From Zoogloeaceae bacterium (lineage in GTDB: Bacteria > Pseudomonadota > Gammaproteobacteria > Burkholderiales > Rhodocyclaceae), in the NCBI GenBank assembly GCA_031282665.1, contig JAITDH010000134.1, positions 1 through 12,322 on the forward strand: a stretch of DNA of 12,322 bases, read 5' to 3'. Under the pieces are notes generated by a model. That model saw nothing but the letters and a program-made list of their open reading frames with translations, was not told the origin of the DNA and did no database searches. Each line of letters begins with the position of its first letter. Position 1 is the first letter of the stretch. Positions 8,162 to 12,322 of this stretch are shown in pieces. The position numbers were made by a program, and so were the translations under genes.

Positions 8162-9000
8162 GATAGGCTCGTTGTCAGTGGAAGTTGTCGATGCACAGGG
8201 GCGAGGAGGGGCGAGGCAGCCATGACTTCGGCGATGCGCGCCATCAGCTCGTTGCGATAGTCCAGGAATGCCGGCAGGCGGCGGGTTTCAAGGTTGCTGC
8301 GTGGGCGTGGCAGGTCGATGACCAGTTCACTGTGGATGCCACCGGGAGCAATGTTCATGACTACCACGCGACCGGCGAGGAAAACCGCCTCGTCGATATC
8401 GTGGGTGATGAACAGCACCGTCTGGCCCAGCGTAGCCCAGAGCCTTAGTGTTTCTTCGTTCATCGCCGCACGGCTGATTGCATCCAAGGCGGCAAAAGGT
8501 TCGTCCATCAGCAATACCTCGGGCTCCAACACCAAAGCCCGAGCGAGCGAAACGCGCTGCTGCATGCCGCCGGACAATTGGCGGGGGAGTTGCTGCGCAG
8601 CGTGTTCCAAGCCGACCAGGCGCAGGTACTTCAGGGCCAGATTGCGTTGCTCGTCGGGATTCCCCTTGCCAGCAAGCCTGAGACCAAAGCGCACGTTCTC
8701 CAGTGCGCTGAGCCAAGGAAACAACTGCGGATTCTGAAACACATAGCCCAGTCTGGGCAGCTCTGGCCGGGTTGCCTGACCGTGCACCAGCACCTGACCG
8801 ATGTGTGGCTTCTGGAAACCAGACAACAGGTTGAGCAGGGTAGTCTTGCCGCACCCGGAGGGTCCGAGGATAGCAACGAACTCACCGGGCCGGGCATGCA
8901 GGTTCAGCCCTTTGAAGACAGTATGCCCGTTGGGGTAGGAGAATTCGACATCGCGAACGCTGAGCACATCCGGTGGCAGAGAAAGTTCGGCAAGGGACAT
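8158..9000 (-). CDS. ABC transporter ATP-binding protein, SsuB/TauB type
   Basis: A 280-residue nucleotide-binding subunit that powers import by the neighbouring permease. All motifs are intact: Walker A GPSGCGKTT (46-54), Q-loop VFQNPQLFPW (Gln89), signature LSGGMQQR (142-149), Walker B VLLMDEP (162-168), D-loop ALD, and switch His200 in ITHDIDEA. The FPW after the Q-loop and the ITHDIDEAVFLA segment are typical of the nitrate/sulfonate/taurine branch. It is the first gene of the operon. The ATG at 9000 has no strong ribosome-binding site. A candidate promoter lies about 43-72 nt upstream and a palindromic site further out. Its TGA overlaps the ATG of the binding-protein gene. A C-terminal tail of about 25 residues (after about 255) extends past the core fold; I assign it no function. 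Confidence 0.95.
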   Translation of the reverse strand: MSLAELSLPPDVLSVRDVEFSYPNGHTVFKGLNLHARPGEFVAILGPSGCGKTTLLNLLSGFQKPHIGQVLVHGQATRPELPRLGYVFQNPQLFPWLSALENVRFGLRLAGKGNPDEQRNLALKYLRLVGLEHAAQQLPRQLSGGMQQRVSLARALVLEPEVLLMDEPFAALDAISRAAMNEETLRLWATLGQTVLFITHDIDEAVFLAGRVVVMNIAPGGIHSELVIDLPRPRSNLETRRLPAFLDYRNELMARIAEVMAASPLLAPVHRQLPLTTSLS

Positions 9001-9042
9001 GGCAAACGCATCAAGTCATCTACAATATGGCAAATACTTGAC

Positions 9043-9072
9043 ATAGTACGCATTAAATACAAGTTGTCCCAA
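9043..9072 (-). promoter_or_regulatory. Candidate sigma-70 promoter of the ABC/hydrolase operon
   Basis: On the minus strand TTGGGA (9067-9072) and TACTAT (9043-9048) are separated by 18 bp, close to the -35/-10 consensus. They precede the ATG at 9000 by about 43 nt. The surrounding 100 bp are AT-richer than the genes. An inverted repeat TCAAGT...ACTTGA (9011-9016 and 9036-9041) lies just downstream in the leader and might be a second control site, though six-base arms are weak evidence. Confidence 0.4.
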
Positions 9073-9080
9073 GACTGAAT

Positions 9081-9090
9081 GGTTATAACC
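9081..9090. promoter_or_regulatory. GGTTATAACC palindrome upstream of the ABC operon, possible operator
   Basis: A perfect 10-bp palindrome identical to the core of the 18-bp palindrome upstream of tctC. It lies 8 bp upstream of the proposed -35 hexamer and 81-90 nt before the start codon, a position that would suit an activator. Its flanks do not extend the symmetry, so it would be the weaker of the two sites. Confidence 0.4.
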
Positions 9091-9176
9091 TTAGAAGCGA
9101 AGCACCATCGCATTTCATTCCGATGGATCAATAACCGTGAAAATGCCTGGAAACACAGCAACGGCACGGCTTTATA

Positions 9177-9196
9177 GGGCGACGCATGCGTCGCCC
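9177..9196. repeat. Perfect 20-bp palindrome, REP-like
   Basis: GGGCGACGCATGCGTCGCCC is exactly self-complementary and flanked by TATA on the left and CTAC on the right. It lies in the 294-bp gap between the ABC operon and the BPSS1780-like gene, where no gene is visible. A 7-bp inverted pair, CAATAAC (9129-9135) and GTTATTG (9205-9211), flanks it and may mark a short mobile-element remnant. It resembles the isolated GC-rich palindromes scattered between genes in many proteobacteria. It could also act as a bidirectional transcription barrier, but there is no T run. Confidence 0.6.
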
Positions 9197-9294
9197 CTAC
9201 CGTCGTTATTGGCAATCAAAAGTTTTATCAAGAATAGAACTTCACTAGATGTGGAGCGCAAGCAGCAAGGGACCTTCGTCACTGCACATATGCC

Positions 9295-10122
9295 CTAAAC
9301 GCTGACGAAAATATCGCGATAAGCCGCATACCATGTCCCGAAGGCGACCGGCAATGCCAGGGGGAGCAGCAGGCCGGCCGAGAGCAGGGTGGCGAAGGCG
9401 ATCAGGGATGACAGGAAAGCCAGGCAAAAAAGCGGCGCGAGATTCTTGCGGCAGGCGATATAGCTGGCCTTCAGCGCCATGAGGGACGGCAGGCGGTGCT
9501 GGTGCATCAGCGGCGGGGCGAACAGCAGGGCCATGGAAAGCGGCAGGCAGAGCAGGAACAGTATCGGCAGCAGCATGCAAAAGCCCAGGACGCGGTTCAG
9601 GATGGCGTCCGGGGAGAAGGGGGCGAAATGGAAGAACAGCGCGCCGCAGGCCAAGGGCAGATGGACCATGACCAGGGTCAGCAGGCCCGGAATGAACAGG
9701 GCGGGGGAGACGAATCCGGCGAACAGGTCGCCGGGCAGGAAACGCCGGCCTTTACCCTTTTCTCCTTTCGCGCCTTCCGCTTCTTCCGCCGTTTTTTCCG
9801 CTTCGCTTTCCATCCGGCAGATCGTGAACCAGCCGGCGGCGAAGAATGGCAGCAGCAAGGGCATGCCCCAGAGCGCCCTCGCGTCCAGGGCGGCGGGCGC
9901 GACGCACAGGGCGAGGAAGAATATCGCCAGCAATGCCCAGCGTCCCGCCGCCTGCCGGAACAGCACCCACCCTTGCAGGAGCCAGTCCAGCGCCGCCTGC
10001 GTGGGCAAGGCGCGGCTTTCGCCGGAAAAAGGAGCGGGCGGAACAGGGAACCGCATCAGGCAGTCATCGGCAGGCGGGATTCGGCGTTCCCATTCGTTTC
10101 CAGGCCACGCCGGGCGATCCAT
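9295..10122 (-). CDS. BPSS1780-like polytopic inner-membrane protein
   Basis: A protein of up to 275 residues made mostly of hydrophobic segments (about 63-80, 85-102, 133-165, 180-208, 227-262). Features of BPSS1780-family membrane proteins are visible: an N-terminal ALDWLLQGWVLFR before the first helix, a GWFTICRM element after the second, and a C-terminal WYAAYRDIF. The function of the family is unknown. A highly charged loop rich in Glu, Lys and Gly (105-127) follows the second helix and looks like a lineage-specific insertion. The ATG at 10122 comes 3 nt after the creD stop (TGAGGAATG), so reinitiation is plausible. An in-frame ATG at 10056 would remove 22 residues and is a real alternative, since residues 1-22 look unlike the family. 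Co-transcription with creD suggests an envelope role; that is inference. Confidence 0.72.
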   Translation of the reverse strand: MDRPAWPGNEWERRIPPADDCLMRFPVPPAPFSGESRALPTQAALDWLLQGWVLFRQAAGRWALLAIFFLALCVAPAALDARALWGMPLLLPFFAAGWFTICRMESEAEKTAEEAEGAKGEKGKGRRFLPGDLFAGFVSPALFIPGLLTLVMVHLPLACGALFFHFAPFSPDAILNRVLGFCMLLPILFLLCLPLSMALLFAPPLMHQHRLPSLMALKASYIACRKNLAPLFCLAFLSSLIAFATLLSAGLLLPLALPVAFGTWYAAYRDIFVSV

Positions 10123-10125
10123 TCC

Positions 10126-11496
10126 TCAAAGAAGGTATCCGCCCTCTTCCTCCTCCTGTTCCTCCCGTCCCTCCCGTTCCATATCCCGGCCCAGGTTTTT
10201 CCAATCCAGGTGACGGGTGCAGATCATGATGACGGACAGGGTGGCGAAGAGCAGCAGGCTTCCCATCAGGAGCGCGCTGTCTTCCGATTGCAGGACGCCG
10301 TACAGGACGCCGTAGAGCACGGCGAACCCGCCGCCGAACACCAGCCCCAGGCGGCGGCTGGCGAAGACGCCGGAGAGATAGACGGCGATCAGCGCGACCG
10401 AGGCGAGGGCCGAGACGAGGTAGGCCCAGGCGAAGGGCAGGTGCTCGGAAAGCGCGACCAGGAGCAGGAAAAAGAGGGTGAGTTCCAGTCCGACCAGCAG
10501 ATATTGCATGAAATACATCGGGCGGCGGCGGAGAATTTCGCCGAGGAAGAAGGCAGCGAAGGTCAGGGTGATGAAAAGGATGCCGTATTTCACGGCGCGC
10601 GAGGATTGCAGGTAGATGTTGACCGGGTCGATGAAGGAGACGCCCAGGATCTCTTCCTGGCCGCGCAGGGCGGCGTCCAGGTCGCGGCTCAGGTGGGAAA
10701 CGTCCCATTCGGCGGTGAAGCCCTTGCCGTCGACCGTTTGCGAGCGGGGGAGGAAACGCCCCTGGAAACTGGGATGCGGCCAGTCCGAGGTGATTTTCAC
10801 GTGGTTGTCGCGCGCGGTCGGCGCGATGGAAAGCGTCTCCGTGCCGGTGAGGGTGAGGGGGAAGGAAAAAGCGAAACGGCGGGATTGATCGGGCGGCAGG
10901 TTGCCGAGATCCAGTTCCAGATGGCTGCCGCCCATGACGGAGGAAAGGAAGCGGTCGTTCGGCGTGGAAAAATGCCGGATTTCGTCATTGACGGTGACTT
11001 CCGGGTCCTTGTCCACCCCGCGCAGATCGCCCAGGCCGAAGAGCATCACCGCGCGGGCGGCAAGCAGTTTTTCCTTTTTCTCGCTCTGGGCAAACCATTG
11101 GGCGGGCAGGTCGAGAACGCCCGAAAGGGCGAGATCGAGATGATAAAGGCGCGCCTGGTAGATGCCCCTGTGCCGCGTTTCGACCGTGGCCCCGCCCGTG
11201 ATCGCCAGGTTTTCCGCCGGAAAGCGGGCGATGCGATCGACGACGCGGCGCGGCAGATTCACGATCTTGCCCTCCTCGCGCACGGTTTCCGCCGGAATCT
11301 CGACCTGGTAGCGCACCGCCAGCACCGGCCCGATGAGCGTCTGCTTGCCGGCGGCGGAATTCGCGATATCCGCGATGACGGTATTCTGGTAATCACTGCG
11401 CTCCTCGATCTTTCCCTCGATCATCGCCAGCGGCAACAGAAGCCCGATCATCAGCGCGGCGATACCGACAAGCTTGCGAAGCAGTTCCTTGTTCAT
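10126..11496 (-). CDS. creD: CreD-family inner-membrane protein
   Basis: A 456-residue protein (E. coli CreD is 450). One N-terminal helix (about 8-26) is followed by a large region of about 270 residues expected in the periplasm, then five helices (about 303-321, 329-349, 355-377, 384-402, 409-427). The run MYFMQYLLVGLELTLFFLLLVALSEHLPFAWAYL is highly characteristic of CreD. In E. coli creD is the main output gene of the CreBC two-component system and affects envelope stress and beta-lactam response; its biochemistry is unknown. The start at 11496 is supported by AGGAG 6 nt upstream; the open frame extends further but runs into the repeat element. No creB or creC is visible beside it, and no clear direct-repeat Cre box was found in the 70 bp upstream. 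The C-terminus ends in an acidic tail, REGREEQEEEEGGYLL. It is followed after 3 nt by the BPSS1780-like gene. Confidence 0.95.
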   Translation of the reverse strand: MNKELLRKLVGIAALMIGLLLPLAMIEGKIEERSDYQNTVIADIANSAAGKQTLIGPVLAVRYQVEIPAETVREEGKIVNLPRRVVDRIARFPAENLAITGGATVETRHRGIYQARLYHLDLALSGVLDLPAQWFAQSEKKEKLLAARAVMLFGLGDLRGVDKDPEVTVNDEIRHFSTPNDRFLSSVMGGSHLELDLGNLPPDQSRRFAFSFPLTLTGTETLSIAPTARDNHVKITSDWPHPSFQGRFLPRSQTVDGKGFTAEWDVSHLSRDLDAALRGQEEILGVSFIDPVNIYLQSSRAVKYGILFITLTFAAFFLGEILRRRPMYFMQYLLVGLELTLFFLLLVALSEHLPFAWAYLVSALASVALIAVYLSGVFASRRLGLVFGGGFAVLYGVLYGVLQSEDSALLMGSLLLFATLSVIMICTRHLDWKNLGRDMEREGREEQEEEEGGYLL

Positions 11497-11563
11497 CGTT
11501 TTCTCCTGGAAACCCGTCCATGTCGCGGCATGATACAAGAATTCGCCGCCGATTCGGGAGGCA

Positions 11564-11695
11564 GGGGTGTAATCCAAAGTGGAGGAAACAAACAAAGCAT
11601 TGCCGCTTGCCGTTCCCTCGCCCCCGACACTTCGGGGGAGAGGGGACGGCAAGCGGCGGTGCCTCGTTGGTTTCCTCCACTTTGGATTGCCCCCG
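11564..11695. repeat. Long hairpin element A upstream of creD (MITE-like)
   Basis: Outer arms of 19 bp match perfectly: 11571-11589 (AATCCAAAGTGGAGGAAAC) and 11670-11688. Inner arms 11602-11613 (GCCGCTTGCCGT) and 11646-11657 also match perfectly. They lead with two mismatches to a tip hairpin, CCCCCGA and TCGGGGG with loop CACT (11621-11638). The ends carry the 15-bp motif GGGTGTAATCCAAAG in opposite orientations (11565-11579 and 11680-11694, the latter with one or two changes). No gene is inside. Its size and symmetry fit a miniature inverted-repeat element. It begins 68 bp upstream of the creD start codon and so abuts or overlaps the creD promoter region. Confidence 0.7.
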
Positions 11696-11702
11696 CCGTC
11701 TT

Positions 11703-11717
11703 GGGTGCAATTAAAAG
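11703..11717 (+). repeat. Solo copy of the 15-bp element-end motif
   Basis: GGGTGCAATTAAAAG lies between elements A and B, in the same orientation as the left ends of both, followed by CTGAGGA where element A has TGGAGGA. It may be a remnant end of another copy. The rest of 11696-11754 shows nothing else recognisable. Confidence 0.5.
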
Positions 11718-11754
11718 CTGAGGATGCCAAAGTGATATTTGTGCCTGTTTATCT

Positions 11755-12184
11755 GGGTGTAATCCAAAGTTTTCCGTCAACCGTATCGAAATCAACCACG
11801 AAACCACACTCTTTTTTCGAGCGCGATCACATTTGAAAATCCGGGAGCGTCCCGTAGGGACGCGATTTCGATAACCCCCGGCGTCAGCCGGGGGCGTGGC
11901 GACCACTCCCACCCTTGATAGCCCCAACGGGGCGTTACCCGCAGCGGCGTCATGGGGAAAAAACATGTGTTGCACCCGTGTACGAAAAACGATGTGACAG
12001 CGGCTCTGCCGAAAACAACGCATGTGCCGATGCGGCTGCACGACGTAACGCCCCGCTGGGGCTACATGATCTTGACCATGTTCCCCCGGCGCCGGGGGTT
12101 ATCGAGATTGCGTCCCTTCGGGACACCTCCAGTACGCGTTGGCGCTTCGTCTGGACGGTTTTCCTCCCCTTTTGATTGCACCCC
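11755..12184. repeat. Mirror-repeat element B with shared ends and nested hairpins
   Basis: Bounded by GGGTGTAATCCAAAG (11755-11769) and the reverse complement of GGGTGCAATCAAAAG (12169-12183). Inside, 11849-11882 is 31/34 complementary to 12091-12124, and the TAGCCCC...GCGTTAC segment ending at 11938 is 19/20 complementary to the segment starting at 12045. Pairing continues inward with GCAGCGGC (11941-11948) against 12032-12039 and 11963-11973 against 12015-12025. Each half also folds on itself: hairpins at 11847-11863, 11875-11894 and 11921-11933 are mirrored by 12112-12124, 12083-12098 and 12050-12062. No credible gene lies within. It is most likely a non-autonomous mobile element; a structured RNA is the alternative. 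Confidence 0.7.
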
Positions 12185-12185
12185 A

Positions 12186-12322
12186 GCCCTTCTGGAAGAT
12201 GGAACGAAACAATCTTATCGCTTCATCGCCATCGACCGGGCTGCCAAGCGCGAAGCCTCGGCGTGTTCAGGTTTTCCTGCTTGGAACCGGCAAAAAGCAG
12301 GGGTTTGCTTTTTGACGTTTCT
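12186..12322 (+). pseudogene. Possible transposase (integrase core) fragment at the window edge
   Basis: The plus-strand frame through 12192-12248 reads LEDGTKQSYRFIAIDRAAK and stays open to the window edge. YRFIAIDRA resembles the first catalytic Asp region of rve-type transposases, such as IS481/IS3 members with Y.F.AIDRATRW. There is no start codon or upstream catalytic domain, and the residues after RAAK (REASACSGFPAW) do not match that family, so it would be a broken remnant. Low confidence: the match spans only about ten residues, judged from memory. Its position just outside element B would fit a site of repeated insertions. Confidence 0.3.
12291..12314. repeat. 9-bp stem inverted repeat with A/T-rich arms
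   Basis: CAAAAAGCA and TGCTTTTTG form a perfect 9-bp stem around GGGGTT. A T-rich 3' arm exists on the plus strand, but no separate T run follows, so it is a poor intrinsic terminator. It lies within the possible transposase fragment. Confidence 0.45.

Noticed and set aside
7166..9000. Naming the transporter tauABC or ssuABC
   Set aside because: Binding proteins and ATPases of this branch look alike for many substrates, and no sulfonate oxygenase (tauD, ssuD) is adjacent.
9038..9060. Perfect TTGACA on the plus strand as a divergent promoter
   Set aside because: No acceptable -10 hexamer lies 16-18 bp downstream, and no plus-strand gene follows.
11497..11563. Cre box upstream of creD
   Set aside because: No pair of TTCAC-like direct repeats with 6-bp spacing is visible in the leader.
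9496..11721. 741-codon plus-strand open frame across creD and the BPSS1780-like gene
   Set aside because: Antisense to two well-supported genes and low-complexity (Gln, Glu, Gly, Arg); no recognisable motif.
11493..12041. 182-codon minus-strand frame, and the 86-codon plus-strand frame at 11915-12175, through the repeat elements
   Set aside because: Both translate the inverted repeats themselves, giving Arg/Pro-rich peptides such as NAPLGL, without ribosome-binding sites or known domains.
11840..12130. CRISPR array in the repeat-rich right end
   Set aside because: Repeats are inverted and nested rather than direct with regular unique spacers, and no cas gene is present.

Overview
The window looks like a chromosomal segment of a GC-rich betaproteobacterium, with Burkholderiales or Rhodocyclales the likeliest orders. 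Three things point there: a Bug/TctC-type periplasmic binding protein followed by tctB, a clpS-clpA pair with beta-type sequences, and a BPSS1780-like membrane protein beside creD. This placement is inferred from protein style alone; there is no rRNA or other marker. Every gene I can support is on the minus strand, so transcription runs from high to low coordinates.

Layout from low to high coordinates. 1-1153 holds the start of a tripartite tricarboxylate transporter (TTT) operon: tctC complete, then tctB cut by the window edge. 1154-1310 is its promoter region, with a perfect 18-bp palindrome and a weak terminator-like hairpin behind clpA. 1311-3880 is clpS-clpA, the N-degron adaptor and the ClpAP unfoldase, linked by a TGATG stop/start overlap. 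3996-9000 is a four-gene operon: ABC ATPase, periplasmic binding protein and permease of the nitrate/sulfonate/taurine type, then a large cytoplasmic PHP-fold (DUF3604-like) putative metallohydrolase. Tight junctions suggest that the transporter feeds a substrate to the hydrolase. 9295-11496 is creD followed by a BPSS1780-like membrane protein.

9001-9294 carries the probable promoter of the ABC operon, a GGTTATAACC palindrome also present upstream of tctC at almost the same distance from the start codon, and an isolated perfect 20-bp palindrome. 11497-12322 has no convincing gene. It is packed with nested inverted repeats: a roughly 130-bp hairpin element, and a roughly 430-bp element whose two halves mirror each other over nearly 280 bp. 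Five copies of one 15-bp end motif mark these elements. An open frame at the right edge contains a short stretch resembling the DDE region of an integrase-type transposase.

The best candidates for something undescribed are the ABC-importer/PHP-hydrolase operon (substrate unknown, extra cysteines around the predicted metal site), the palindrome it shares with the TTT operon, and the mirror-repeat element upstream of creD.
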